DNA of 64,000 nucleotides from Pseudomonas costantinii (GCF_001870435.1 NZ_MDDR01000025.1:163572-227571); one strand, 5' to 3'. Positions 46,208 through 55,370 are shown, counted from the first letter of the stretch. Notes: a model not told the origin generated them from the sequence alone. Numbers and translations are program-made.

Positions 46208-46262
46208 GTTCGAGGGCTCGGGCAAGCACGCGTCAAAGGTATCCATGGATATGCGCCTGCCC

Positions 46263-46285
46263 CCGTAGGGCTCCCGGCCTTACGG
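46263..46285 (-). other. Hairpin in chemoreceptor leader
   Basis: CCGTAGGGCTCCCGGCCTTACGG folds as stem CCGTA-G-GGC with GCC-T-TACGG around TCCCG. It lies in the leader of the second BdlA-like gene. Confidence 0.4.
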
Positions 46286-46469
46286 TTGACGTGCTCATTG
46301 CCAGCTTCCTGGTGCTGACAGAGGGGGGGAACAAAAGGCTCAGAGTGATCAGCCTGCCAAGAAGTTCGCCGTTAGGGCAGGACCAATATTGGGCAGGCGA
46401 CCGATGGCGGCATTATGCTATTGCGGCAGGACGGCAATAGAAGATTCAGACGAGGTGTTGCAGGGCCAC

Positions 46470-47528
46470 TTAGGCGGAGTGCGCGACTATGTAGTCGCTG
46501 ACATTAACCCGGTTGCGTCCGGTGTCCTTGGCTGCGTACAACGCGCGATCTGCGGCGTTGAGCCACATGGCTGCATCGCTGAAGACGGGCTGGAAGTCTG
46601 CCAGGCCGATGCTAAGGCTCACGCGCAGCTCGGGGATCTGCGGGTTGCGATAATTACTGAATGTTTCGCGCATGCGCTCCATGACCTGCGCCGCTTCTTC
46701 CAGGGACATTTGCGGAAGAATCACACAGAACTCATCGCCTCCGTAACGTCCGGCCAGGTCGTTTTCCCTCAGATGCTGACGCAATTCCTGGCTCAACTGG
46801 CGTAATACCGCATCACCGACGATATGGCCGTAGGTGTCGTTGATCTGCTTGAAGTGATCGATATCGATCAGGGCGACAGTGGCTTGGCTGTGTTGCTGCT
46901 GGCACTTGTGGAACTTGAGGTTCAGCAGGTCTTTCCATGAGCCGTGGTTGAGCAGGCCGGTAAGGCTGTCGATGCGACTCAGGGCGCTGAGGGCGCGTTT
47001 GTGTTCCGACAGCTTGATTGCCAACTGATAGCAGACCATCCCGATGGCCATCGGATAGAGCGTCAGCATCGGCAGGCAGGTGTAGACCTGTGTGAGGCTG
47101 ACATTCGGATTGAACTTGATCCCGAACAGGCCCCATGCCACCCCAATACCGACCGTTTGTGCCAGCAACCCACGCAGGAACAGGCGCTTACCGCCGGCTG
47201 CAAAGTTGTTCATGGTCATCATCGACAGAATGGTTACGGCCGTCAGCGGCGTGAACTGAGTGGCAGCGGTCCAGAAACCGCCGCACAACGAGTCATAGAG
47301 CAGGTTGCGCTGTTCGGCCTGGTAGGGAAATTGCGAACGAGTTGAGAGCTGATACGCCACATGGGCCCAGACATAGCCATTGAATATCAGGAACGCCCAG
47401 ACCCAGCCAGGCATCGCCAAAGGGTAAAGGGCACCGGCGACACTGAGACAACCGATACCCAGGCCGATGATCCTTGGCTTGTAGATGCGTCTGGCAAATG
47501 AAAGCCCTTTGCCTCGTCTGTTTTCCAT
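46470..47528 (-). CDS. Diguanylate cyclase with MASE2 membrane domain
   Basis: A 352-residue enzyme: N-terminal membrane domain of MASE2 type with several hydrophobic segments (about 20-170; GLGIGCLSVAGALYPLAMPGWVWAFL, then LCGGFWTAATQFTPLTAV), and a GGDEF domain (about 185-345). The active loop is RYGGDEFCVILP and the inhibitory I-site R-x-x-D is present five residues before it (REND then LAGRY). So it should make c-di-GMP and be product-inhibited. It resembles AdrA/DgcC. Near the BdlA-like gene, in line with a biofilm theme. Confidence 0.92.
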   Translation of the reverse strand: MENRRGKGLSFARRIYKPRIIGLGIGCLSVAGALYPLAMPGWVWAFLIFNGYVWAHVAYQLSTRSQFPYQAEQRNLLYDSLCGGFWTAATQFTPLTAVTILSMMTMNNFAAGGKRLFLRGLLAQTVGIGVAWGLFGIKFNPNVSLTQVYTCLPMLTLYPMAIGMVCYQLAIKLSEHKRALSALSRIDSLTGLLNHGSWKDLLNLKFHKCQQQHSQATVALIDIDHFKQINDTYGHIVGDAVLRQLSQELRQHLRENDLAGRYGGDEFCVILPQMSLEEAAQVMERMRETFSNYRNPQIPELRVSLSIGLADFQPVFSDAAMWLNAADRALYAAKDTGRNRVNVSDYIVAHSA

Positions 47529-47717
47529 AGTTTCCGGGTAGCTCTTTTTTGCAGATACGACGACATGCGTCAGCGGGGAGAACCGTTGATCGGATAATAG
47601 TTGTGAATATTGTCAGTTATTCGCGTGGGAATAATCAGTGTCCTTCCGGGCCATTTGCGCAGCACAACGTGCGAATACGCTAAAAACGACCCGGAATGTC
47701 GTTCATGCAACAGGTTT

Positions 47718-48344
47718 TTAGTGCAGGCGGGGAGCGCAGACTTCGTAGCCGGCCAGGAACAGGTCGATTGCCGACTCGACAACGTTGGCTTGGCTGGCGA
47801 CGTCAAGGGTAGGTTGGCCCAGCGTAATTTGTGGCCAGAAAGCGAAAGCCTTGAGCAGGCTCTGTATTTGGTGGGCCGCGAAAGCCGGATCGCTGCAGGA
47901 GAGACGACCATCTTCCTGGGCCGCGCGTACCCACTGGGTAAAGCCTTCTTCACGTTTGCTCAGGCGGTTGACCATGTCCTGTGCGCGTTCCGGCGAATGG
48001 ATGGTGGCGGCAATCGCGACACGGGCCAGGTCGAGGAAATTGGCATCCGACATCATCTGCATCTTCGCCGCCAGTAACTCGCGCAATTGATCGCGCAAGG
48101 GGCGATCGCTGGAGTAGCTCACGTCCAATTGCGCCACGCTGCTGGCCCACAATTGGTGAAGGATTTCTGCAAACAACTCTTCCTTGCTGGGGAAGTGGTT
48201 GTACACCGTGCGCTTGGAGACGCCGGCGGTGGCGGCGATTTTGTCCATGCTGGTGACCTCGAACCCGTTTGCCCGAAACTCGACGATGGCAGCTGCCACG
48301 ATGGCTTCGCGTTTGCGGTCGGTGAGGCGTTGGGGGGCAGTCAT
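47718..48344 (-). CDS. TetR-family regulator
   Basis: Regulator of 208 residues. HTH: REAIVAAAIVEFRANGFEVTSMDKIAATAGVSKRTVYNHFPSKEELF (about 11-57), then a helical ligand domain of the AcrR C-terminal type. Divergent from the MBL-fold hydrolase at 48486 with a palindrome at 48420-48435, likely its operator. Confidence 0.92.
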   Translation of the reverse strand: MTAPQRLTDRKREAIVAAAIVEFRANGFEVTSMDKIAATAGVSKRTVYNHFPSKEELFAEILHQLWASSVAQLDVSYSSDRPLRDQLRELLAAKMQMMSDANFLDLARVAIAATIHSPERAQDMVNRLSKREEGFTQWVRAAQEDGRLSCSDPAFAAHQIQSLLKAFAFWPQITLGQPTLDVASQANVVESAIDLFLAGYEVCAPRLH

Positions 48345-48419
48345 GGATGGCGTTCGGCTCTAAAAGGAAAGTTACACTCGGTAGTTTACTTGCTCCGGGT
48401 TTTGTTGCAATCTAGAAAC

Positions 48420-48435
48420 TACACTGTGCAGTGTA
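48420..48435. promoter_or_regulatory. Likely TetR operator
   Basis: TACACTGTGCAGTGTA is a near-perfect palindrome (ACACTG-TG-CAGTGT), and GTGCAGTGTAATTT repeats half of it at 48444-48457. It lies between the divergent tetR and MBL genes. Confidence 0.7.
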
Positions 48436-48485
48436 ATTTAAGCGTGCAGTGTAATTTTTGAGCGGACCGTAGGAGTCACTCTGCA

Positions 48486-49544
48486 ATGGCCACGATTTCA
48501 ACCCGTCTCGACCCAGCGCCTGCGGCACCCAAGCCTGCCGAACAGGAGCAAGGGCACTTCAGCAATGATGCTCCGGTACAGCACGGTGGCTTTGGCAAGA
48601 CGCTGCGCATTTTCTGGAACATGCTTTTCAACAAGCCACGCACTACGCGGCCAGTGGGGAAGATCCCGGTGCAGCCGCTGACCCGTGAGCAGCTTTTGGC
48701 CGCTCCGGATCACAGCGTGTTCCGTTTGGGGCACTCCACCGTATTGCTGAAAATGCGCGGCAAGTTCTGGATAACCGACCCGGTATTTGCCGAGCGTGCC
48801 TCACCGTTCAGTTGGGCTGGCCCTAAGCGTTTCCACCAGCCGCCCATCAGTCTCGATGACTTGCCGCCGATAGAGGCGGTGATTCTTTCCCACAACCATT
48901 ACGACCATCTTGACCACAAGGCCGTCGTCCAACTGGCCGACAAAACCCGTTACTTTCTCGCGCCGCTGGGCGTTGGCGACACCCTGGTCAAATGGGGCGT
49001 GGACGCCAGCAAGGTACGGCAACTGGATTGGTGGGAGGGCACGGAGGTTGATGGCATTCGTTTTGTCGCCACACCGGCGCAACACTTTTCCGGACGCGGC
49101 CTGTTTGATGGCAACCAGACCTTGTGGTGTTCCTGGGTGATGATCGACGGCGCACGGCGGATCTTTTTCAGCGGTGACACTGGCTATTTCGACGGTTTCA
49201 AACGTATCGGCGAACAATACGGCCCGTTTGACCTGACGCTGATGGAAACAGGTGCTTACAACGTCGACTGGCCTCATGTGCACATGCAGCCGGAGCAAAC
49301 CCTGCAAGCACACATCGACCTCAAGGGTCGCTGGCTGTTGCCGATTCACAACGGCACCTTCGACCTGGCGTTCCACGCCTGGCACGAACCGTTCGACCGC
49401 ATCATGGCCCTGGCCTGGGAGCGTAACGTGTCGATCACCACGCCGGCGATGGGCCAGGCTTTCAGCTTGAACCAGCCTGAACGCGGGCATGCGTGGTGGT
49501 TGGAGGTGGACGCTCAACGTGTGGAAGAACATGTTGTGGGCTGA
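48486..49544 (+). CDS. Metallo-beta-lactamase-fold hydrolase, NAPE-PLD-like
   Basis: A 352-residue enzyme: GHSTVLLKMRGKFWITDPVF opens the fold (about 76-95), metal-binding VILSHNHYDHLD (H-x-H-x-D-H, about 131-142), GDTGYFDGF (about 222) and LMETGAYNVDWPHVHM; LLPIHNGTFDLAFHAW near 295 gives the last His. This is the layout of NAPE-PLD/UlaG-type lipid or lactone hydrolases. A signal peptide is not evident. Regulated most likely by the divergent TetR gene. A hairpin follows the stop. Confidence 0.9.
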   Translation: MATISTRLDPAPAAPKPAEQEQGHFSNDAPVQHGGFGKTLRIFWNMLFNKPRTTRPVGKIPVQPLTREQLLAAPDHSVFRLGHSTVLLKMRGKFWITDPVFAERASPFSWAGPKRFHQPPISLDDLPPIEAVILSHNHYDHLDHKAVVQLADKTRYFLAPLGVGDTLVKWGVDASKVRQLDWWEGTEVDGIRFVATPAQHFSGRGLFDGNQTLWCSWVMIDGARRIFFSGDTGYFDGFKRIGEQYGPFDLTLMETGAYNVDWPHVHMQPEQTLQAHIDLKGRWLLPIHNGTFDLAFHAWHEPFDRIMALAWERNVSITTPAMGQAFSLNQPERGHAWWLEVDAQRVEEHVVG

Positions 49545-49554
49545 GAAAAGGGTT

Positions 49555-49577
49555 CCCTGAAAAAGGAGTTTTCAGGG
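49555..49577 (+). terminator. Terminator hairpin
   Basis: CCCTGAAAA (49555-49563) pairs perfectly with TTTTCAGGG (49569-49577), right after the MBL gene; TGTTTC follows. Confidence 0.55.
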
Positions 49578-49652
49578 TGTTTCAGCCCTGCGACAAACGT
49601 CAGATGAGAGTGCGATGATCCCGCGAATATTATTTTCGGGGGGCAGGTTCTG

Positions 49653-50426
49653 ATGGAAGGCAATTGCAGGAAATATTGGCACTTGGGCATGCCTTGTCGC
49701 CCAGGGCAGTCGTTGTCATTGCCTGAGAATACGGTTGGCTTGGAGCCCGCCTCGACCCATTCTCAATCCGACGGCGCGGACCCAGGCAGTATTGTTTTCA
49801 GCGCCGAACACCATAAGGGCGCTGCACCCATTCCCGGATATAACGCCCTGGCCCCGTTGATCAAAACGGTGCGGGACCCTGCGTTATCACTGATCGCCTT
49901 GAGTGGTATTGACCCCACAGAGCCCGTGATGGTGGAGGTTCCCCTGGTGCTGAACAACACCACTTTCACAGAGACCCAATTGTTGTCGGGGTGGCGCATC
50001 GGGTTCGCTGGCCGGTATGTGCGCGGTGGGCATGTCGAATCGGTCTCACACAGTGAGGCCTTCTTCCGGGCCTTGGATATCTTGCGCCAAGCCGGTGCGC
50101 AGCTGGTTGCGGTGGATGCGCAACGGGCCGATGACACCCTTCACTTCAATACACAAATTCGCAATGAAATCGATGATCTTGTGACCGAGCATCGTCTCGA
50201 TGCCTTGGTTTCCGACGGTCAAAGTGCTGCGTTCCATCGGGCGTGCAGAAGTGGGTACCCCTCTCTTTGCGAACCGCTGGCGGGTGGGACGAAACTCTGG
50301 ATTTATGGCGCGCGGTGGTCGCGTGATTCGTTGCCCACATTGTTGCGCGCGTATCGACAGATTAGTGCCTGCGTACCAGGCGGCGCGGCGCGACAACTGG
50401 GCGTACTGAGTCATCCTGTGATGTGA
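49653..50426 (+). CDS. Amidase C-terminal-like protein, function unknown
   Basis: A 257-residue protein. The last third reads LDALVSDGQSAAFHRACRSGYPSLCEPLAGGTKLWIYGARWSRDSLPTLLRAYRQ in pieces, close to the end of amidase-signature enzymes (aGYP.ltvPlG...G.P.gi.f.G..wsE..LL..AyayEQ). The catalytic Lys-Ser-Ser core of those enzymes is not visible in the N-terminal part, which I do not recognise (IALSGIDPTEPVMVEVPLVLNN). So it is either a shrunken amidase relative without catalytic core or a remodelled gene. The stretch has no signal peptide and is alone between terminator and kinase gene. Confidence 0.6.
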   Translation: MEGNCRKYWHLGMPCRPGQSLSLPENTVGLEPASTHSQSDGADPGSIVFSAEHHKGAAPIPGYNALAPLIKTVRDPALSLIALSGIDPTEPVMVEVPLVLNNTTFTETQLLSGWRIGFAGRYVRGGHVESVSHSEAFFRALDILRQAGAQLVAVDAQRADDTLHFNTQIRNEIDDLVTEHRLDALVSDGQSAAFHRACRSGYPSLCEPLAGGTKLWIYGARWSRDSLPTLLRAYRQISACVPGGAARQLGVLSHPVM

Positions 50427-50518
50427 GCGGTGATGGCCTTAATGTCTGGAAACTGTAAGCGCTGCAGTTGCAAGCCCGGCTTGTCCACGGTTTACACTCA
50501 ATGTCATGGAGGAACGCC

Positions 50519-51076
50519 ATGGCCCACAAAGTTCACATCCTGGGTGCCGCAGGTACCGGCACCACCACCTTGGGCAAGGCCTTGGCCGAACGCCTGAATG
50601 TCGCGTATTTCGACTCCGACTATTTTTACTGGCAGCAAACCCCAGACCCTTTCACCATCGCCCGGCCTCGTGATGAGCGCATCGGCCTGCTGCAAGAACA
50701 GAGTACTGACCTTGAAGGCTGGGTGCTGTCCGGCTCACTCTGCGGTTGGGGCGATGCAATGATCACGCAGTTCACCCACGTGGTGTTCCTGCGTTTGGCT
50801 CCTGAAGTTCGCCTGCACCGACTGCGTCTGCGGGAAGTGCAACGCTACGGCGACCAGATTCTGAAGGGCGGCAGTCGCCATGAAAACAGCGTCGCCTTCC
50901 TCGCCTGGGCTGCTCGTTACGAGGATGGTAATCACAGCCTACGTAGCTATCGCCGGCATGAAACCTGGTTAAGAGCGCTGACCTGCCCGGTGATTCGGTT
51001 GGACTCTACGCACCATTCGGTTGAGGCGTTGCTGAGTCAATTGATGCAGCTGTTGAGCCCATCAACCGCGAGATGA
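50519..51076 (+). CDS. Small P-loop kinase-like protein
   Basis: A 185-residue protein with start ATG 50519 after ATGGAGGAAC. P-loop ILGAAGTGTTTLGKALAERL (G-x4-G-T-T, about 6-16), then VAYFDSDYFYWQQTPDPFT, a kinase lid and VVFLRLAPEVRLHRLRLREVQRYG. This is the pattern of adenylate-kinase/FlaR-like small kinases of unknown substrate. Its 3' end overlaps the convergent XRE gene by 71 bases. Confidence 0.82.
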   Translation: MAHKVHILGAAGTGTTTLGKALAERLNVAYFDSDYFYWQQTPDPFTIARPRDERIGLLQEQSTDLEGWVLSGSLCGWGDAMITQFTHVVFLRLAPEVRLHRLRLREVQRYGDQILKGGSRHENSVAFLAWAARYEDGNHSLRSYRRHETWLRALTCPVIRLDSTHHSVEALLSQLMQLLSPSTAR

Positions 51077-51386
51077 TGCTTTGTGCCGCAGGTTCGGATG
51101 GCGTGGCGTCAAACCGGCGCACACTCATTCCCCACCCCGGCGCAAACCCCGGGAAAAATACCAGACCTTCGGCCTCCAGCCGAAACGCCAGGGTCAACCG
51201 GGTTTGATCATCCACATCCCCCTGGCTTTCAAACAGTTGAACGGCTTCCACCGCCACACCTGCCTGGCGGGCCAGGTCTTCTCGACCCCAGCCCAACATC
51301 GCACGAGCCTGAACGCTATGTTTTGCCGTGAATTGATGCAGGACGATCTGCTGTTCTACGAAAGAGCTCATTGCCAGAGAGGACAT
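51006..51386 (-). CDS. XRE-family regulator
   Basis: A 126-residue regulator (ATG 51386 after GGAGAAAC; a longer frame exists). HTH: HSVQARAMLGWGREDLARQAGVAVEAVQLFESQGDVDDQTRLTLAFRLEAEGLVF, the usual short XRE shape with an added tail. The last 23 codons overlap the kinase gene in the other strand. Target unknown; possible autoregulation. Confidence 0.8.
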   Translation of the reverse strand: MSSLAMSSFVEQQIVLHQFTAKHSVQARAMLGWGREDLARQAGVAVEAVQLFESQGDVDDQTRLTLAFRLEAEGLVFFPGFAPGWGMSVRRFDATPSEPAAQSIISRLMGSTAASIDSATPQPNGA

Positions 51387-51490
51387 GGGGTTTCTCCAGG
51401 TTTCGACGAGGGAGGTCAAACTATACTGTGTTTTTGTACAGTTGTTTTGACCGTTCATCAACTGGATTTTTTCGATAGCGTTTTCGCCGC

Positions 51491-52441
51491 CTACGATTCC
51501 GCCCCCGGCGCCTCCCGGATAATCAGATGATCCAGGTTTTCGATATTCGCGCTGAATACCCCGAATGTCTGTTCGGGGTTTTTCTTGCTCGGCACCTGTT
51601 TCAACTCAGGCGTTACGCCGTAGAAGAAGCAATACAACGCCCGTTCGCTGTCCACCGCTGCCTTGATCTGCTCCAGGAAGGCCGTGCGCTTGCGGTAGTT
51701 CTCGATGAGTTTTTTATTCAGGTAGACGTTGACCGAGTAAGGCTTTTTATCGAGCCACACCTTCTTTTCGAAGTCGATGCGAAAGCTACTGGTGTAGTCC
51801 TTGATCTCTTTGATTTTGCCCCAGTAGATCAGGCCCTTGTTGTCCTGCAGGTACTCGATCTTCTTGAAAAACGTCCAGTAGGTTGCCGTGTGGTCGCCGA
51901 TCTTCAACGGCATGCGCTTGAGCTTGTCCTTGCCATCGATATTCGACACGTAACATTCCACCGGATGTGCGAAGACGCTGGTTTTATCCGGGGTGGTGTC
52001 GCTTGCACTGTGAGACGGGGTGGCGCGATTTGAAGGTGCCTTCGTTGAACCCTGTGGGACGCCGCCCTCGGTGCCTGCAGGCGGTGTTTTGCGTTCGTAC
52101 TGACGCCGTGTCAGTACAAATTCCGATGGGAAATTGTCCTCGCGCTCGTCGTCATTTTCGCTGGCCGCGCTCTTGAGCGTACTGGCATAGCGGCAGCCGT
52201 CGATATGCCGGGTGCCGTTCTTGTTCTTGAAGTGTGGTGTGCGCCGGTAGTTGACGTTTTTCGCGTTGAACGTGCTCAGCGTATTGCCCGCTTCAAACGC
52301 CGCGCGGCATTCATCGTTGGGGCAGAGAAAGCTGTCCTTGTCGGAATCGAAAGGGCTGGTTTCGTCGAAATTCAGGTCTCGTACGTCATAGATCGACAGC
52401 TTGTCATCGAGACTCAGGCTGTAGGCCGTGTCGAATTTCAT
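51491..52441 (-). CDS. CoiA-like zinc-finger hypothetical protein
   Basis: A 316-residue protein I cannot name. The N-terminal third holds possible zinc ligands: FLCPNDECRAAF (C-x4-C), then PHFKNKNGTRHIDGC (H and C), which resembles the zinc ribbon of CoiA-like competence/nuclease proteins. A low-complexity, Ser/Thr/Pro-rich linker (about 115-155) follows, then a globular C-terminal part (YWTFFKKIEYLQDNKGLIYWGKIKEIKDY) with many Lys. No catalytic motif is seen. Codon use is a little different from neighbours, so transfer is possible. Confidence 0.55.
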   Translation of the reverse strand: MKFDTAYSLSLDDKLSIYDVRDLNFDETSPFDSDKDSFLCPNDECRAAFEAGNTLSTFNAKNVNYRRTPHFKNKNGTRHIDGCRYASTLKSAASENDDEREDNFPSEFVLTRRQYERKTPPAGTEGGVPQGSTKAPSNRATPSHSASDTTPDKTSVFAHPVECYVSNIDGKDKLKRMPLKIGDHTATYWTFFKKIEYLQDNKGLIYWGKIKEIKDYTSSFRIDFEKKVWLDKKPYSVNVYLNKKLIENYRKRTAFLEQIKAAVDSERALYCFFYGVTPELKQVPSKKNPEQTFGVFSANIENLDHLIIREAPGAES

Positions 52442-52495
52442 GGGGCTCGGGTCCGTGAGAGGTTTCGCTATTAATAGCGGGATCTTACGTAAATA

Positions 52496-53665
52496 TCAGC
52501 AAGAACCTGCAACCCGGCGGCCACTCAAGAAGCACAGTGTCCCGCCCACGGCGGTCAGGGCCCCGAGGGCATAGAACATGCTGGCCGGAGCCGCATTTAT
52601 GAGTAGATAGCCGCAAATCACTGGGCTCATGGCGCCGCCAAAGGCTGCCAGGTTTTGCGCACCGTAATAGCTGCCGCGCAGGGCATCAGGGGCAATGGTG
52701 TCGATAAACAGGAACTCTGAGGGGTAGATAATCATCTCGCCCAAAGTGAACACGAACATCGCCAGGCACCATGTAAGCAGGCTGTCCGCCAAGCTGAAAC
52801 CGATCAGCCCGATAATGAACAACAAGGTGCCCAGTACGATCCAGTAGCGCAGTTGTTCGCGCTTGAGAAAGCGGCCGATCTGGTACTGCATCAAAATCAC
52901 GGTGATGGCGTTGCAGGCCAGCACCGCCGATAGAATCTTCAGCGCCTCGGCAGGCTTGTAGGCCACCAGCAGGAACTGCGACAGATAAAGCGTGTAGCGC
53001 CCGTGGACAATAGTGCTCAGCAGGCTGCCGCTGGTGAACAGGATCAGCGTGCGGTCGCCGCGCAAGGTACGCAGGGTGCTGAGAAAACTCAGCGGTTTGT
53101 TGCTGTTATCCCGTTGGGTCGGCGGGATGCCAATCATCAGGAACAGGCTGCCAAAGGCAATCGCGCTGGCGATCAGGAACGGCGCCAGCGGCATCTGGCC
53201 GGCGATCACAACACCGACCATCGGGCCGGTGGCGTAGCCGACGTTGGTCAGGGTGTAGCGCAGGGAAAATACTTTGGCACGATCACCTACCGGCAGGTTT
53301 TCGCTGATGATGGCTTTAGAGCCAATCAGGAATAACGCTGAAGCGGCTTCGGTGATGACCAGGGTCAAGGTCGTGAGGTAGAGGTTACTGGCAAAGGTCA
53401 GCAACAGAAAACCGATGGAACTGGAGAGCATGGCCAGGATCAGCAGCTTGCGCTTCTCCAGGCGGTCGATGATGTAGCCGCCGTAGAGTCCCAGCAGTGT
53501 GGCGATGAACACGGCGATGCCCATCAACAGGCCGATGTCCTGCTGGTTGAGGCCCAGGCGGGTGCTCAAGAGCAAGGCGAGCAGTGGGCTGGTCATCGCG
53601 CGGCTGACGACGATCGTCACCGAGCAAATCATCAGGCGGCGGATTACCAGGGAGTAGGTAGCCAC
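52496..53665 (-). CDS. MFS transporter (MdtH-like)
   Basis: Inner-membrane carrier of 389 residues with about twelve hydrophobic segments. Loop 2-3 motif: GGYIIDRLEKRKLLI; helix 5 region: LRYTLTNVGYATGPMVG (G-x-x-x-G-P), typical of drug-type MFS. DTIAPDALRGSYYGAQNLAAFGGAMSP appears in the second half. Drug efflux is plausible, but substrate is unknown. It follows the ABC transporter genes on the same strand after a palindromic REP. Confidence 0.88.
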   Translation of the reverse strand: MATYSLVIRRLMICSVTIVVSRAMTSPLLALLLSTRLGLNQQDIGLLMGIAVFIATLLGLYGGYIIDRLEKRKLLILAMLSSSIGFLLLTFASNLYLTTLTLVITEAASALFLIGSKAIISENLPVGDRAKVFSLRYTLTNVGYATGPMVGVVIAGQMPLAPFLIASAIAFGSLFLMIGIPPTQRDNSNKPLSFLSTLRTLRGDRTLILFTSGSLLSTIVHGRYTLYLSQFLLVAYKPAEALKILSAVLACNAITVILMQYQIGRFLKREQLRYWIVLGTLLFIIGLIGFSLADSLLTWCLAMFVFTLGEMIIYPSEFLFIDTIAPDALRGSYYGAQNLAAFGGAMSPVICGYLLINAAPASMFYALGALTAVGGTLCFLSGRRVAGSC

Positions 53666-53693
53666 GGTGGGGCGGATGTCCTTGTTTTTTGTT

Positions 53694-53726
53694 CGATCGT
53701 TCCTACGCGGAGCGTGGGAACGATCG
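53694..53726. repeat. Single REP palindrome
   Basis: CGATCGTTCC mirrored by GGAACGATCG around TACGCGGAGCGTG, one arm pair of the CGTTCCCACGCT family; between the MFS and binding-protein genes. Confidence 0.85.
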
Positions 53727-53734
53727 GTTTGGAG

Positions 53735-54556
53735 TTATTGGCCTGCGTTGATGCTGATCTTTTCAACAGCACCCTGCTCCAGATCCCACTTCTTCAGGAT
53801 CTTGCCGTACGTCCCATCATCAATCATCCCCTGCAACGCCTCACTGATCGCCGTGACCAGCTCAGTGTTGCTCTTCTCAATCCCCAGTCCGGTGAACTGC
53901 TTGGAAATCGCCAACCCCACCGGCTTGTACTTACCCTTATCCAACGACATCAAATAAGGAATCGTCTCGCTACCCTGCATTGCCGCATCCAGGCGGTTCT
54001 GCTGCAACTGCGCCCGCGCATCTGCCGAACCTTCAGTCCCGATTACCACGATCGCCGGCTTACCCGCCGCTTCGCAATTTTCCTTGCTCCACGCGGCAAT
54101 TTCCGACGGCCAGGTCGTACGTCGGCTGGTGCCGACTTTTTTACCGCACAGGTCAGTCAATTCCTTGAGGTCTTCACGCTTGGCCAGGGTGTACAGCTGT
54201 GGGCCACTGGTGAAGTAGTCGATGAAGGTCACGGCCTTTTGTCGCTCTGCGGTGTCGGACATGCCCGACAGCACAATGTCTACGCGCTTGGTGGTCAGGC
54301 CGCTGAGCATCTGCTCGAAGCCGGTTTCCTGCCACTTGATCTTCACGCCCAAGCGCTCGGCCAGGGCGTTGCCCAGGTCGAAGTCCAGGCCGGTGAGTTT
54401 GTTGGTCGCAGTGTCCTTGAAATCCATCGGCGGATAGTTCGGCACGATGGCCGCGCTGATCTCACCCTTGTCCTTGATTGCCGCCGGCAATGCCGCGAAA
54501 ACAGACGTGGAGGCCATCAGGCCTACGAGCAAACTTGGGATAAACATGTTTTTCAT
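53735..54556 (-). CDS. Amino-acid ABC transporter binding protein
   Basis: A 273-residue exported protein (signal peptide ending STSVFAALP). Family-3 binding protein: ISAAIVPNYPPMDFKDTATNKLTGLDFDLGNALAERLGVKIKWQETGFEQMLSGLTTKRVDIVLSGMSDTAERQKAVTFIDY in pieces. Ligand is probably a polar amino acid; the argH gene upstream hints at arginine, citrulline or a related compound. Last gene of the transporter trio. Confidence 0.9.
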   Translation of the reverse strand: MKNMFIPSLLVGLMASTSVFAALPAAIKDKGEISAAIVPNYPPMDFKDTATNKLTGLDFDLGNALAERLGVKIKWQETGFEQMLSGLTTKRVDIVLSGMSDTAERQKAVTFIDYFTSGPQLYTLAKREDLKELTDLCGKKVGTSRRTTWPSEIAAWSKENCEAAGKPAIVVIGTEGSADARAQLQQNRLDAAMQGSETIPYLMSLDKGKYKPVGLAISKQFTGLGIEKSNTELVTAISEALQGMIDDGTYGKILKKWDLEQGAVEKISINAGQ

Positions 54557-54581
54557 GGGGGCGTTCTCGTTTGTTTTTTAG

Positions 54582-55346
54582 TTAAGTGCGAACGGCAGAA
54601 ATAAAGCTTTGGGTACGCGGGTTTTGTGGGCTTATTAGAATTTCTTCGGGGCTGCCGGCTTCCACAATCTGGCCGGCATCCATAAACACCATGCGGTTGG
54701 AGACTTCGCGGGCGAAGCCCAATTCATGGGTGACCACGATCATGGTCATGCCGGTGGTGGCCAAATCGCGCATCACCGACAGCACTTCGCCTACAAGCTC
54801 CGGGTCGAGGGCTGACGTGGGTTCGTCAAACAGCATCAACTTGGGGCGCATCGCCAGTGCGCGGGCAATCGCCACACGCTGCTGTTGCCCGCCAGACAAT
54901 TCCACCGGATAGGCATTGCGCTTGTCCGCCAGGCCGACGCGGGCCAGTAACTCCAGCGCGTCCTCGGTGGCTTCCTTGGGCGAGCGCTTGAGCACCTGGC
55001 ACGGGCCTTCGATGATGTTCTGCAGCACGGTCATGTGCGGGAACAAATTGAAACGCTGGAACACCATGCCCGTGGCCAAACGCTGACGGGCGATCTGCGA
55101 TTCATTCATTTCATGCAGCTTGTTGCCAACGACCCGGTAACCCACCAGCTCACCGTCGACCCACAGGCCGCCCTTGTCGATTTTTTCCAGCTGGTTGACG
55201 CAACGCAGCAGCGTGCTTTTACCCGAGCCGGACGGGCCGATGATGCACATGACTTCGCCTTGCTCGACCTCAATATTGATGTCGCGCAGCGCGTGATACT
55301 GGTCGTAATACTTGTTCAAGTTGACGGCCTTGACGATGCTTCTCAT
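54582..55346 (-). CDS. Amino-acid ABC transporter ATP-binding protein
   Basis: A 254-residue ATPase of the polar amino-acid importer type. Walker [20 protein letters not shown]-loop [15 protein letters not shown], signature [15 protein letters not shown], Walker [15 protein letters not shown] and switch His in [12 protein letters not shown] are complete. Located between binding protein and permease, 24-25 bases apart, so a single operon. Confidence 0.95.
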   Translation of the reverse strand: MRSIVKAVNLNKYYDQYHALRDINIEVEQGEVMCIIGPSGSGKSTLLRCVNQLEKIDKGGLWVDGELVGYRVVGNKLHEMNESQIARQRLATGMVFQRFNLFPHMTVLQNIIEGPCQVLKRSPKEATEDALELLARVGLADKRNAYPVELSGGQQQRVAIARALAMRPKLMLFDEPTSALDPELVGEVLSVMRDLATTGMTMIVVTHELGFAREVSNRMVFMDAGQIVEAGSPEEILISPQNPRTQSFISAVRT

Positions 55347-55370
55347 GGGGCAAATCTCCTCAACCCAAAC

